Below are positions 20,572 to 31,500 of a DNA stretch of 64,000 bases, in pieces. This DNA is from Pseudoalteromonas sp. 0303 (GTDB lineage: Bacteria; Pseudomonadota; Gammaproteobacteria; Enterobacterales; Alteromonadaceae). The stretch spans positions 1 to 64,000 of the forward strand of contig NZ_JABVXF010000008.1 of the NCBI RefSeq assembly GCF_013349995.1, read 5' to 3'. The notes under the pieces were generated by a model. It worked only from the letters and a program-made list of their open reading frames with translations, had not been told where the DNA came from and did not search any database. How positions within the stretch are numbered: position 1 is the first letter of the stretch; the number at the start of each line of letters is the position of its first letter. A program made the translations under genes and the position numbers.

Positions 20572-20680
20572 CTACATTGCCCTGAATAACTAGCCCGAAA
20601 CGGGCGAGGAGGGTATCATAAGTTAAATTTGATTGGCAGCGTTATGATTTCCTTTATAGTGATGCCATGACTAACCCGTA

Positions 20681-20707
20681 GAGTAAATCTTCGTCACCGG
20701 TTTACTC
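20681..20707 (+). other. Leader hairpin before the fumarase gene
   Basis: GAGTAAA (20681-20687) and TTTACTC (20701-20707) form a 7-bp stem with a 13-base loop in the probable leader of the fumarase mRNA, about 45 bases before its start. There is no T run, so it is not a simple terminator. Function unknown. Confidence 0.4.
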
Positions 20708-20752
20708 AGGATCACGTACAGCGCTACGCGATAAAAACTTAAGGAACCCGTA

Positions 20753-22279
20753 ATGAGTACAATTCGTCAGCAAGACTTCATTGATAGCATTGAAGATGCA
20801 TTGCAATACATTTCTTTTTATCACCCTCTCGATTTCGTACAAGCCTTAGAAAAAGCTTACAACAAAGAGCAAAGCAAAGCGGCAAAAGATGCCATTGCGC
20901 AAATTTTAATTAACTCTCGTATGTCTGCTGAAGGTAAACGTCCACTGTGCCAAGATACAGGTATCATTACTTGTTTCGTAAAAGTAGGTATGGATGTTAA
21001 GTGGGATAAAACAGACATGACTGTTCAGCAAATGGTTGATGAAGGTACACGTCGCGCATACTTAAACCCAGATAACCCATTACGTGCATCAATAGTTGCA
21101 GACCCTGCTGGTACGCGTAAAAACACCAAAGACAATACTCCATCAGTTGTTCATATCGACTTAGTGCCAGGCGCTGAAGTAGAAGTAATGGTGGCAGCGA
21201 AGGGCGGCGGCTCAGAAAATAAAACGAAAATGGTTATGCTTAACCCATCTGATGATGTGGCTGCATGGGTTGAAAAAACATTACCAACAATGGGTGCGGG
21301 CTGGTGTCCACCTGGCATGCTAGGTATAGGTATTGGTGGTACTGCAGAAAAAGCTGCGGTACTTGCTAAAGAATCATTAATGGATCCGGTTGATATTCAC
21401 GAGCTGATTGAGCGCGGCGCAGAAACAACTGAAGAAAAAATGCGTATCGATATCTTCGAACGTGCTAATAAATTAGGTATTGGTGCACAAGGCCTAGGTG
21501 GTTTAACAACCGTGGTTGATGTGAAAGTTAAAACGGCACCGACTCACGCAGCATCAAAACCAGTGGTTATGATCCCGAACTGTGCGGCAACTCGTCACGT
21601 TCACTTCACATTAGATGGTTCAGGCCCAGCTGATCTTAAAGCGCCTAAACTTGAAGATTGGCCAGAAGTTACGTTTGAAGTAGGCGAAGGTACACGTCGT
21701 GTTGATTTAAACACACTGACAAAAGAAGACACGCAAGAATGGAAGATGGGCGAAACGGTTCTTCTATCTGGTACTATCTTAACGGGCCGTGATGCCGCAC
21801 ATAAACGTTTACAAGATATGATCCAATCAGGTGAAGGTTTACCTGAAGGCGTTGATTTTGATAACAAGTTTATCTACTACGTTGGCCCTGTAGATGCAGT
21901 GGGTGATGAAGCGGTAGGTCCTGCTGGCCCTACAACTGCAACGCGTATGGATAAATTCACTGATATGATGTTAGAAAAAACGGGCATCATCGGTATGATT
22001 GGTAAAGCAGAGCGTGGTCCTGCTACAGTTGAATCAATCAAAAACAATAAATCTATCTACTTAATGGCAGTAGGTGGTGCAGCATACCTTGTATCTAAAG
22101 CAATCAAGAAAGCACGTGTTGTTGCGTTCGAAGATTTAGGTATGGAAGCAATCTACGAGTTTGAAGTAGAAGATATGCCAGTAACGGTTGCTGTTGATAG
22201 TGAAGGCGCCAATGCGCATACGCAAGGCCCTGCTATTTGGAAAGCAAAAATCGAAGAACTTGATGGCAAATTAAAGTAA
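20753..22279 (+). CDS. fumA: Fumarate hydratase, class I (iron-sulfur)
   Basis: Interconverts fumarate and malate in the citric acid cycle with an oxygen-sensitive [4Fe-4S] cluster. 508 residues, with alpha and beta parts fused as in E. coli FumA/FumB, though shorter than those. Cluster cysteines are seen in RPLCQDTG, GWCPPGMLG and NCAATRHVHF. The C-terminal part has GPTTATRMDKFTD and GPATVESIK. AAGGAA precedes ATG 20753. Gene symbols within class I are not certain (fumA, fumB or unnamed). Confidence 0.92.
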   Translation: MSTIRQQDFIDSIEDALQYISFYHPLDFVQALEKAYNKEQSKAAKDAIAQILINSRMSAEGKRPLCQDTGIITCFVKVGMDVKWDKTDMTVQQMVDEGTRRAYLNPDNPLRASIVADPAGTRKNTKDNTPSVVHIDLVPGAEVEVMVAAKGGGSENKTKMVMLNPSDDVAAWVEKTLPTMGAGWCPPGMLGIGIGGTAEKAAVLAKESLMDPVDIHELIERGAETTEEKMRIDIFERANKLGIGAQGLGGLTTVVDVKVKTAPTHAASKPVVMIPNCAATRHVHFTLDGSGPADLKAPKLEDWPEVTFEVGEGTRRVDLNTLTKEDTQEWKMGETVLLSGTILTGRDAAHKRLQDMIQSGEGLPEGVDFDNKFIYYVGPVDAVGDEAVGPAGPTTATRMDKFTDMMLEKTGIIGMIGKAERGPATVESIKNNKSIYLMAVGGAAYLVSKAIKKARVVAFEDLGMEAIYEFEVEDMPVTVAVDSEGANAHTQGPAIWKAKIEELDGKLK

Positions 22280-22299
22280 CCATCTTGCAACTCTCTTGA

Positions 22300-22327
22300 A
22301 AAACGGCGCACCTGCGCCGTTTTTTTT
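22300..22327 (+). terminator. Intrinsic terminator after the fumarase gene
   Basis: AAACGGCGC, loop ACCT, GCGCCGTTT and a run of T residues. Confidence 0.9.
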
Positions 22328-22678
22328 CAGCTCTGACCAGTCTCAGCTATTTCTCTAACATCTCTTTAAAAGCCGATTTTACTTGGCTTTATCGGCACAT
22401 TTTTCTTGTCACTTTTTCTTTACGCTATACTTTACCTTTACGTTCACGTAATAAAGTTAGTAATGTTAATATTTTGTTTTGAATTAACAATGCTTAATGC
22501 GTACATTGATTGGTATATTTTTTCCATAAAGCGTTAGTTTTTGAGTTGTTATTTCGGCCTGAGAACTTTGCTTAGTTTTATCATCTCATTTAGTGGCAAG
22601 GGAGCAAACGAAGTGATAAAGTCTCGGCACTTTCAGCGCTCACACCCCTTAGGGTAAAAAATTTCGGAGTATTTAACT
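22328..22678. other. Long leader region of leucine dehydrogenase
   Basis: About 350 bases with no reading frame. It should contain the promoter and control sites of the following catabolic gene, but I cannot fix a single promoter: several AT-rich -10-like boxes occur between 22430 and 22530. GGAG at 22667-22670 is the ribosome site for the GTG start. No known operator was recognised. Confidence 0.4.
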
Positions 22679-23719
22679 GTGGCTGTATTTAATAAAGTCG
22701 ACTTTGATAACCACGAGCAAGTGGTGTTTTGTTCAGATAAAGAATCAGGCCTAAAAGCTATTATCGCGGTACACAATACCAAGTTAGGTCCAGCGGTTGG
22801 TGGTTGCAGAATGTGGGACTACACAACTGATGAAGATGCTGTTACTGATGCACTTCGTTTATCAAAAGGTATGACCTACAAAAATGCTGTGGCACGTTTA
22901 CCATTTGGTGGCGGTAAGTCAGTGATCATCGGTAATGCTAAAGAAATTAAATCAGAGCAACTTTTCCGTGCATTTGGTCGTCAGTTAGAGCGTTTAAGCG
23001 GTAGCTACTATTCAGCTGAAGATGTAAACATCACATGTGATGATGTGGCTATCATGAATAAAGAAACTAACTATGTATTAGGCCTTGAAGGTAAAAGTGG
23101 TAACCCTTCACCGTTCACAGCATATGGTACATTCTTAGGTATTAAAGCGGCTTTACAACATCAACGAGGTCATCAAGATCTTGCTGGTATCAAAGTAGCC
23201 GTGCAAGGTTTAGGTGCAGTAGCATATGGCCTTTGTAAACACCTACATGAAGCGGGCGCAACATTATTTGTAACAGATATCAACGAACAAGCTGTTGAGC
23301 GTGTTGTAAATGACTTCAATGCAACGGCTGTGGGTATTGATGAAATCTACGACTTAGATGTTGATGTGTATGCACCATGTGCACTTGGCGCAACGGTAAA
23401 TGACACGACTATCCCGCGTTTAAAAGCAACAATTATTGCAGGTTGTGCGAATAACCAATTAGCAGAGTCTCGTCACGGTGAGATCATCCGCGAAAAAGGT
23501 ATCTTATACGCACCAGATTACGTAATTAACGCAGGTGGTATTATCAACGTTTATTACGAAACTGCACCAGAAGGTTATAGTGCAGAAGCATCAACGAAGC
23601 ACGTTGAAGGCATTTTTGATACGCTAACAGAAATCTTTGCTCGCTCTGAAAAAGAGCAGAAGTCGACGCATTTAATTGCCGATGAACTAGCATTAGAAAT
23701 CATCGAAAACGGCTTATAA
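22679..23719 (+). CDS. Leucine (branched-chain/aromatic) amino acid dehydrogenase
   Basis: NAD-dependent oxidative deamination of leucine, valine, isoleucine or phenylalanine to the keto acid. 346 residues, starting at GTG. The catalytic lysines fall at K68 (LSKGMTYKNA) and K80 (PFGGGKSVI), the numbers used for Bacillus leucine dehydrogenase. The NAD-binding fingerprint VQGLGAVAYGL is near residue 180. It is a single gene with its own terminator. Leucine versus phenylalanine preference cannot be read by eye. Confidence 0.92.
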   Translation: MAVFNKVDFDNHEQVVFCSDKESGLKAIIAVHNTKLGPAVGGCRMWDYTTDEDAVTDALRLSKGMTYKNAVARLPFGGGKSVIIGNAKEIKSEQLFRAFGRQLERLSGSYYSAEDVNITCDDVAIMNKETNYVLGLEGKSGNPSPFTAYGTFLGIKAALQHQRGHQDLAGIKVAVQGLGAVAYGLCKHLHEAGATLFVTDINEQAVERVVNDFNATAVGIDEIYDLDVDVYAPCALGATVNDTTIPRLKATIIAGCANNQLAESRHGEIIREKGILYAPDYVINAGGIINVYYETAPEGYSAEASTKHVEGIFDTLTEIFARSEKEQKSTHLIADELALEIIENGL

Positions 23720-23745
23720 TTTAGTAAATCGATAAATTTACAGGT

Positions 23746-23773
23746 AAAAAGGTGCGCAAGTCGCACCTTTTTT
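23746..23773 (+). terminator. Intrinsic terminator after leucine dehydrogenase
   Basis: AAAAAGGTGCG, loop CAAGT, CGCACC and a T run. Confidence 0.9.
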
Positions 23774-23852
23774 GTCTCTGTTATTTATCGCATCAAGGTG
23801 ACGAAGTCACGCAGGCTAGGTAAACTCGGTTTTTAAATCTCGAGGGCACCTA

Positions 23853-24509
23853 ATGAAAACTCCATCTTGTGAAATCACACCTATCGATCTAGCTACTTGG
23901 CCTCGTAAGCAGCATTTCGCTTTTTTCAAAGAATTTTCTCTGCCATATTTTAATGTGTGTGTTTCGCTCGACATGGCAGCTCTTTACAACAAGTGCAAAT
24001 CAGAACCGTATTCGTTCTTTCACAGCTATGTTTACCTAACACTTGAAGCATGTCATGACTATGCACCAATGCGCCAACGTATTATTGATTCGTTACCGGT
24101 ACAACTGTCATCGGTAAGAGGCAGTGTGGTCGAGCTTGCAGAAGATGAAACATTTCGCTTTAGTTATTTTGAAAAACAAGCGTCGATGGCAGACTTTTCA
24201 AAACACGCGATTGCTGTGGGTAAAACAAGTAAAGCAAAACCGTTTTTCTCTGATGCATTTGCTGCAACAGAAGGGCAGCCTGATCTTATTCATATCTCAG
24301 TACTTCCATGGTTAAACTTTACCGGCTTCTCGCATGCTGTAAGTGAGGGGCATGGCCTTGGTATTCCTAAGTTTGTGTTTGGTCAGTATGACTCACAAAC
24401 TGGCAAGATGCCGCTTTCAATTGATGTGCATCATGCTTTGATGGATGGCTTGCATGTGGCGCGATTTGTGAAAATACTGCAAGAAAAAATCACGAATTTT
24501 TGTAATTGA
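23853..24509 (+). CDS. Chloramphenicol acetyltransferase-like protein (CatA family)
   Basis: A 218-residue acyl-CoA-dependent O-acetyltransferase of the classical trimeric CAT fold. The catalytic motif HHALMDGLH (about residues 193-201) is intact, and PYFNVCVSLDM, SFFHSYVYLTLEA and WLNFTGFSH fit the family. Chromosomal copies in environmental bacteria may or may not confer resistance. No mobile-element signs surround it; base composition resembles the neighbours. An inverted repeat, GTGAC-GAA-GTCAC (23798-23810), lies about 40 bases before the start and could be an operator. Confidence 0.85.
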   Translation: MKTPSCEITPIDLATWPRKQHFAFFKEFSLPYFNVCVSLDMAALYNKCKSEPYSFFHSYVYLTLEACHDYAPMRQRIIDSLPVQLSSVRGSVVELAEDETFRFSYFEKQASMADFSKHAIAVGKTSKAKPFFSDAFAATEGQPDLIHISVLPWLNFTGFSHAVSEGHGLGIPKFVFGQYDSQTGKMPLSIDVHHALMDGLHVARFVKILQEKITNFCN

Positions 24510-24640
24510 TTGTTGCTAAATGTCATTAAAGTGAGTAAAAATTGCAACTAATGTAGTATTATCTGAAGTTAGGGATGACTTTGGCTTCACAGAGCTACAT
24601 CACTGAATAGAACGATAATAAATATCAGGGTTTTAGTTTT

Positions 24641-27547
24641 ATGGTGCGGGTAGTTAGTTGTATTTTTCTTTTATTGAGTTTCAGCGCTTTAGCTGATTCT
24701 GCACGCCTCTCTTTAAGTGATTACTTTACAGAGACTTGGAGCACTCGCGCCGGCCTTCCTCACAATAGCATTAATGGCGTAACGCAAACCAAAGATGGTT
24801 ACATTTGGATAGCGACTTGGGAAGGGCTTGCTCGCTTTAATGGTCGCGAGTTTAAACTCTTTACTCGAACAGAAATTCCTGGCTTACCTGACTCAGGCCT
24901 ACGCAGCCTGATTCCGATGGATAATGGTGATTTATATATCGTGGGTGCCCGTGGCGGTATTGCGCTTCGCTCACAAGGGGGATGGCGAGCATTACCAAGT
25001 TCATCAGCCATGGTTAACCATGCACTTGTTACTGAACAAGGTGAGCTATGGCTGGCACTTGAAGGGCAAGGCATTGTTTACCGCGCTTCTGAAACTGCTA
25101 CTGAGCAAAAACTGCTTGATAAGCTAAGCGCATACCGTCTTTTACAAGACAAAACAGGCGTGATTTGGGCTGCGACTAGTGATGGCCTTTATCAAATAAA
25201 GAATAAGCAAGTCAGTAAGGTCAGTGAAAACTCTGGGCTCCCTAATGCCTCTGTGTTTACCTTATTACTAACGGAGTCAGGCACATTAATTGTCGGCACC
25301 GAAAAGGGCGCATGGCAAAAGAAAAACGATAAGTTTGTTGCTATTAATCCTGTCCTTAACAACGAATCAATTGCCAGCTTACTCGAAGATGCGCAGGGCG
25401 ATTTGTGGTTTGGCACCATCAATAAAGGGGTGTTCAGACTCAGCAGTTTAGGCCTTGAAAACTTAGCCGCAGATGATGGCTTACCCAACAACCGTATTTT
25501 ATCTTTACTGCAAGACCGCGAAAAAAGTATTTGGGTTGGCACGAATGCCGGATTATTTCGCTTGCGTGAAGCGCCATTTACAAACTGGAGTCAAAGCCGT
25601 GGGCTTGCATCTGACTATGTGCGTACCGTGTTATCGCATTCTGATGGCAGCTTATGGGTGGGCAGTAGTAATGGCTTAAATCGTATTGAAAATGGCAAGC
25701 TCACCACCCTTATTCAAGCTTATGAAAAAGATCCGCTATCCGTATTAAGTTTAACTGAAGATAAGCAGGGCGGAGTATGGGTTGGTACTTACACTGCCGG
25801 TTTAATGAAAGTGGTCAATGGGCAAATTTATCCCGTAAAAAACCGCAGTAATGGCCTGATCAGCAACGAAGTTCGCGCTGTGTTTTTTGATAAAGCGGAT
25901 AACTTATGGATTGGCACCGCCGGTGGTTTAACCAAAATAGACCCTGCTGGGCAAACTGAATTATTCACCACCGAAGATGGCTTAATTGGTGATTTTATTA
26001 TGGCCCTTGTTGAGGATGACCATGGCAGGTTATGGGTCGGCACGGGAGTGGGTGTGTCCATTTATGACCCAGCTACTAAGCAATTTAAAACTCTCGAGTT
26101 TCCAAAGCAGTTCAGTACTGAGTATGCATTCGGCTTTTACTTAGATGGCGATAAAATGTGGCTTGCAACCGATAGAGGCTTAGTTCGTTACAATCTCAGT
26201 ACAGATAAAATGAGCTTGTTTGGTCGAGACCAAGGTTTACCGGTCGATAAGTTGTTCCAAGTGATTGAGCAAGGTGACTCATTATGGTTGACCAGTAACC
26301 GCGGTGTTATTCAGGTGAACAAAGCTCAGTTAGTTGCACTTTTAGATAACCCTGAAAAAGTTCAACCAATGAGTGTTTCGATGCAGCTTTATGATGAAGG
26401 CGATGGTATGCTAAGCGCGCAAGCAAATGGCGGTTCAAACCCTGCTGCTGTGCTTCATTCAGATGGTCAAGTATGGGTTGCAACAGCCAAAGGCGTCGCT
26501 ATTGCGACACCAGAACGCTTAAAAGAAGCCAGTAAACGCCGTTTATCGACCGTTATTGAAAGCTTTGAAGTCGATGGCAAACCCATGACTTTACCTGTTG
26601 GTAATGAGGTTTTGAGTTTACCTGCTGGTGTTTCTCGTGTTTCGTTTAATTACGCTGGGCTAAGTTTTATCATGCCTGGGCGGTTAAATTACCAAACTCA
26701 ACTAAGTGGTTACAATCAACAATGGGTAGACAGGGGGCGCTTGGTCATTACCGAGTACACCAATTTACCACCAGGTAAATATACCTTTAAAGTGCGTGCA
26801 GGTTACCCAAATAGTGACTGGCAAAATAATGAGCAAGTTCTGCGTTTTAAAATTGCCCCTTATTTTTGGCAAAAAACCAGCTTTAAGTTATTTGTCTTAG
26901 TTGCTGTGCTTTTTGCTGCTTATGCTATTTATAAATACCGCTTATATCACTATAAGCGCATCGAAATTGAGTTAACTGAAAAAGTTGAACAGCAAATGCA
27001 TGATTTACAAACGCAAGCTGATGCTTTTGCTCATTTAGCGAATCATGACCAATTAACGCAGTTACCGAATAGACGCGCTTTCGATATGTGGCTGTCTGAA
27101 AACTTTAATCAGTTTCAGCGTGACAATAAAACGCTTAGTATTGCCATTATGGATATTGATCACTTCAAACTAATTAATGACAATTTCTCGCACTTAATTG
27201 GTGATAAAGTGATTTGTGAAATCGCACGCTTACTGCGTATGAATTTCCCTGATGAAGGTTATGCGGCGCGTTGGGGCGGTGAAGAATTTACCTTGTTGTT
27301 CCCATACAAAAATGCTGAAGAAGCCGCAAGATTGTGTGAAATTATCCGTTTAGAGATAGCGGGTTATGATTTCTCAGAATTAGCAGATAGTCTTTCTGTA
27401 ACGGTAAGTTTTGGTGTAGCAGATAACGCGCAGGTTACTGACTATGACCGCTTGTTAGCACATGCCGACAACGCTTTATACAATGCAAAGAATAACGGTC
27501 GAAACCAAATTTTTATTTATAATCAAGGCTGTATTACGCTCGATTAA
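24641..27547 (+). CDS. Two-component-regulator-propeller sensor diguanylate cyclase
   Basis: 968 residues. A signal peptide (cleavage near ALA, residue 18) is followed by many Reg_prop blades of about 40 residues with text such as GYIWIATWEGLARFNG, LWFGTINKGVFRL and IWVGTNAGLFRL, forming a periplasmic beta-propeller to about residue 660. A Y_Y_Y domain (about 680-745), one transmembrane helix (about 757-777), a short coiled coil and a C-terminal GGDEF domain follow. The active-site motif is GGEEF (about 878-882), so cyclic-di-GMP synthesis is likely. The usual RxxD inhibitory site before it is absent (PDEG at that place). The ligand is unknown. Confidence 0.93.
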   Translation: MVRVVSCIFLLLSFSALADSARLSLSDYFTETWSTRAGLPHNSINGVTQTKDGYIWIATWEGLARFNGREFKLFTRTEIPGLPDSGLRSLIPMDNGDLYIVGARGGIALRSQGGWRALPSSSAMVNHALVTEQGELWLALEGQGIVYRASETATEQKLLDKLSAYRLLQDKTGVIWAATSDGLYQIKNKQVSKVSENSGLPNASVFTLLLTESGTLIVGTEKGAWQKKNDKFVAINPVLNNESIASLLEDAQGDLWFGTINKGVFRLSSLGLENLAADDGLPNNRILSLLQDREKSIWVGTNAGLFRLREAPFTNWSQSRGLASDYVRTVLSHSDGSLWVGSSNGLNRIENGKLTTLIQAYEKDPLSVLSLTEDKQGGVWVGTYTAGLMKVVNGQIYPVKNRSNGLISNEVRAVFFDKADNLWIGTAGGLTKIDPAGQTELFTTEDGLIGDFIMALVEDDHGRLWVGTGVGVSIYDPATKQFKTLEFPKQFSTEYAFGFYLDGDKMWLATDRGLVRYNLSTDKMSLFGRDQGLPVDKLFQVIEQGDSLWLTSNRGVIQVNKAQLVALLDNPEKVQPMSVSMQLYDEGDGMLSAQANGGSNPAAVLHSDGQVWVATAKGVAIATPERLKEASKRRLSTVIESFEVDGKPMTLPVGNEVLSLPAGVSRVSFNYAGLSFIMPGRLNYQTQLSGYNQQWVDRGRLVITEYTNLPPGKYTFKVRAGYPNSDWQNNEQVLRFKIAPYFWQKTSFKLFVLVAVLFAAYAIYKYRLYHYKRIEIELTEKVEQQMHDLQTQADAFAHLANHDQLTQLPNRRAFDMWLSENFNQFQRDNKTLSIAIMDIDHFKLINDNFSHLIGDKVICEIARLLRMNFPDEGYAARWGGEEFTLLFPYKNAEEAARLCEIIRLEIAGYDFSELADSLSVTVSFGVADNAQVTDYDRLLAHADNALYNAKNNGRNQIFIYNQGCITLD

Positions 27548-27565
27548 TCAGCTTTAAAAATAAAA

Positions 27566-27604
27566 ATGTGTGTAAACAATTGATCTTTTTTTGTTTGCAC
27601 ACAT
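27566..27604. other. Long hairpin between the diguanylate cyclase and mtfA
   Basis: ATGTGTGTAAACAA (27566-27579) pairs with TTGTTTGCACACAT (27591-27604) with a single G-T wobble, loop of 11 bases. The T run lies in the loop for rightward RNA. It ends 33 bases before the mtfA start and could separate the two genes or structure the mtfA leader. Confidence 0.6.
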
Positions 27605-27637
27605 TAAAGTATCAAGATTGTATTTTAGGCGATAGTA

Positions 27638-28462
27638 ATGCTTAACCTGGTTTTGATACTTTTTTTAATAATTTTTGTTGTGTGTTACTGGCGCTGGGAC
27701 GATATCCGTAATCACTTTTGGCAGAAAAAATACCTTAATAATTCCCTCAATGTTCAGCAAAAAAATCTGCTGTTAAAATATATGCCTATCTACCGAAAGA
27801 TGACGGATGCCGATCGTGAAAAGCTGGAGCGTCACATCGTTTGGTTTTTAAATGAAAAACGCTTTATTGGTTGTGATGGTCTTAAGCTTAATGATGCAAT
27901 GAAGCTGATTGTAGCGGCAGATGCCTGTATTTTAGTGCTTAATAAACCGTGGCCATTGTATCGCAATGTAAAAGAGATCCTTTTATACCCAAGCGCGTAT
28001 TATGCCCCGCAAACTTCTCGTGATAATGCTGGGCTTGTCAGTTATCACAATACCGTGCGTCAAGGTGAATCATGGCCGGGTGGAACCTTGGTATTGAGTT
28101 GGCATGATGTCCTTGAGGGGAACCGCTTACCAAGTGATGGTCATAATTTAGTATTTCATGAATTTGCCCATCAGCTCGACCAAGAAACCGGTAAAACCAC
28201 GGGTACACCACTGCTTTCGAGTAACGAAGATTACCAAAAGTGGGCAAAAGTATTTAGCCGCGCGTTTAATCAACTCAAAACCCATTTAGCTTATGGCATG
28301 CCGCATGTTATTCATAGCTATGGCGCGACCAATGAGGCAGAGTTTTTTGCTGTTATCACCGAAACCTTCTTAGAAAAACCCGCTGAACTCAGGCAATTTG
28401 ACCCAGAAATTTATCATTTACTGGTTGGCTTTTATCAGTTTGATCCGATTGCGTGGCATTAG
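27638..28462 (+). CDS. mtfA: MtfA-type zinc peptidase (M90)
   Basis: 274 residues, against 265 in E. coli MtfA, an aminopeptidase that binds the glucose-control regulator Mlc. The zinc motif is HEFAHQLD (HExxH), with the downstream glutamate ligand in TNEAEFFAVITETF. One N-terminal hydrophobic segment (residues 2-17) could anchor it in the inner membrane, which E. coli MtfA lacks. LYPSAYY and GTLVLSWHDV are typical family blocks. No mlc or ptsG gene is nearby, so its role in sugar uptake is uncertain here. Confidence 0.9.
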   Translation: MLNLVLILFLIIFVVCYWRWDDIRNHFWQKKYLNNSLNVQQKNLLLKYMPIYRKMTDADREKLERHIVWFLNEKRFIGCDGLKLNDAMKLIVAADACILVLNKPWPLYRNVKEILLYPSAYYAPQTSRDNAGLVSYHNTVRQGESWPGGTLVLSWHDVLEGNRLPSDGHNLVFHEFAHQLDQETGKTTGTPLLSSNEDYQKWAKVFSRAFNQLKTHLAYGMPHVIHSYGATNEAEFFAVITETFLEKPAELRQFDPEIYHLLVGFYQFDPIAWH

Positions 28463-28568
28463 TCGACTATTTACGTCTGTTTAACACGAATCACTGGAAT
28501 CTTGCTATGCTATTTGGTGCAATCTTAAAAGTGTGCATATAAGCAAAACAATAAAAAGTGAGATTTCA

Positions 28569-31500
28569 ATGAAGAAAATGCTTCATACAGCGCTCGCTGT
28601 ATCTATTTCACTTGCTCTAACTGGGCAAGTGGCGGCAGCTGAGCAATCAAATGACGACAAGTGGCAGGTGGACGCACCAAAAGGCCAATTCCTAGACGCT
28701 AAAATTAGTGTTGAGCAGGGCACGTGGATGAACGTAGATATTAGCCCTGATGGTAAAACAGTGGTGTTTGACCTACTCGGCGATATTTATACCATGCCAA
28801 TGTCAGGTGGCACAGCAACGCAATTAACCAGTGATATTGCATGGCAAATGCAACCACGCTTTAGCCCTGATGGTAAGCACATTGCGTTTACTTCAGACCA
28901 AGGAGGTGGCGACAATATTTGGGTTATGGATTTAAATGGTGAAAACCAAAAAGCCGTAACGAACGAAACATTTCGTTTGTTAAACAGCCCAGCTTGGAGC
29001 CCTGATGGTGACTACTTAGTTGCGCGTAAGCACTTTACAGCAAGCCGCTCTCTAGGGGCTGGTGAAGTATGGCTTTACCATAAAGCGGGTGGTAAAGGTG
29101 TACAGCTAACAGCACGTGAAAACGACCAAAAAGACTTAGGCGAGCCAATGTTCTCACCGGATGGTCGTTATGTTTATTTTTCTCATGATGCAACGCCGGG
29201 TAAAACATTCCATTACTCTAAAGATTCTGTAGCGGGTATTTATAAAATTAAACGCTATGACCGTGAAACCGGCGAGATTGAAACAATTATAGATGGTATG
29301 GGTGGGGCTATTCGACCAACACCTTCACCAGATGGTAAAAAGCTTGCGTATATCAAGCGCGATGATTTCCAAACAAGCTTGTACTTATATGATCTTCACA
29401 CCGGTGAGCATACCAAGCTGTATGGCGAGCTTGAGCGTGATATGCAAGAGACATGGGCTATTCATGGTGTATACCCAACAATTGCTTGGACACCAGATAA
29501 CGAACAGCTGGTCTTTTGGGCGGGTGGTACCATTCATAAGCTAGACGTGGATGATAAGTCTGTCTCGACTATTCCATTTAAAGTTGAGACCAATAAGCAA
29601 ATTCAAAAAGCGGTGCGTTTTACGCAAAACATCGATAGCGATAATTTTGATGTGAAAATGCTGCGTAATGTACAAATTTCACCGGATGGTGAAACGGCTA
29701 TATTTGAAGCGCTAGGTCATATTTATAAACGTGATTTAGAGTCTGGCAAAGTAAAGCGCCTGACTAAGCAAGACGACCACTTTGAATTATTCCCGCAGTT
29801 CTCTCGTGATGGTAAGAAGATTGTTTACACCACATGGGATGATAACGAACAGGGCTCAGTACGTGTTGTATCTGCGCGCAGTGGCCGTGGCGATACCGTT
29901 ACTAAAGAGCCGGGTAAATATGTAGAGCCAACTTTCAGCCCTGATGGCAAAACAGTTGTTTACCGTAAAGCGTCTGGCGGCAGTATCCTTAACCCAACAT
30001 GGTCATTAGAGCCAGGCATTTACTCAGTAAGTGCTAAAGGCGGTAAAGCGACGCTAATCACTAAATCAGGATATCAGCCGCAATTTGGTGCAGCGAATGA
30101 CCGTATTTATGTGATGAGCCCTTGGCCGAAACCAACATTAAGTGTTGTTGAGCTTGAATCAAAGCAAGTTCGTAAACTTTACGAATCAGAACATGCTACA
30201 GAGTTTAGAGTATCACCAGATGGCCAATACTTAGCGTTTGCAGAGCGTTTTAAAGTATTTGTAACGCCATTTGTTGAGCGTGGCAAAACCATTAATATTG
30301 GCCCGAAAGATAGCCAATTCCCAATTGAGCAGCTTTCTGTTCGCGCGGGTGAAAACATCAGCTGGAGTGGCACAAGCGATAAACTTTATTGGAGCTTAGG
30401 CCCAGAGTTATATCATGCAAGCCTAGCGGGTTTATTTGATATTAACCAAAATGCAGAGACTGACTTTAAAGTTAAAAGCGGCGACAACATCGGTTTTACA
30501 AAAACCATGGATGAGCCTAAATCAGTATTCGCGTTAACTGGTGCGCGTATTATCACCATGAACGGTGAGCAGGTCATTGAAAACGGCGTTATTGTTACTG
30601 ATGGTAAGCATATTAAAGCGGTTGGCAGTAAAGACAGTGTTGCTATTCCTAAAGGTGCAGAAGTAATTGATGTAACTGGCAAGACGATTATGCCGGGTAT
30701 TGTTGATGCGCATGCGCACGGCTCGCAAGGCAGCGATGAGATCATTCCACAGCAAAACTGGAAGAACTTAGCTGGCTTAGCGTTAGGTGTGACAACGATT
30801 CACGATCCATCAAACGACACCACAGAGATTTTTGCTGCAAGCGAAATGCAAAAAGCAGGCATGATTGTCGGCCCTCGTATTTTCTCAACGGGTACCATTT
30901 TATATGGTGCAAATATGCCAGGTTATACATCGCATATTGACTCGTTAGAAGATGCTAAATTCCATCTTGAGCGTTTAAAGAAAGTAGGTGCGTTTAGTGT
31001 TAAATCATATAACCAACCTCGTCGTGAACAGCGCCAGCAAGTTATTGAAGCAGGCCGTGAGCTTGAAATGATGGTTGTGCCAGAGGGCGGTTCATTACTG
31101 CAGCACAACTTAACTATGGTAGTTGATGGTCATACGGGTATTGAACACTCAATTCCTGTTGCTAATATTTACGATGATATTCGCCAGCTTTGGTCTCAAA
31201 GCGATGTGGGTTATACACCGACACTCGGTGTAGCTTACGGTGGTATTTGGGGTGAAAATTATTGGTACGACAAGACGGATGTGTGGAATCACCCACGCTT
31301 AAGTAAGTTTGTACCAAAGAATCAGCTTTTACCTCGCTCAATGCGTCGTGTTAAGGCGCCCGATCATCACTATAACCACTTTAACAATGCCCGTGTTGCT
31401 AAAGAGCTGCAAGACTTAGGTGTTTTAGTAAACCTTGGTGCTCACGGTCAACGTGAAGGTTTAGCGGCGCACTGGGAAATTTGGATGTTTGCGCAAGGTG

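Noticed and set aside
23853..24509. Acquired chloramphenicol resistance gene on a mobile element
   Set aside because: The CAT-like gene is flanked by terminators and core genes, with no integrase, repeats or insertion sequence; likely a native chromosomal copy.
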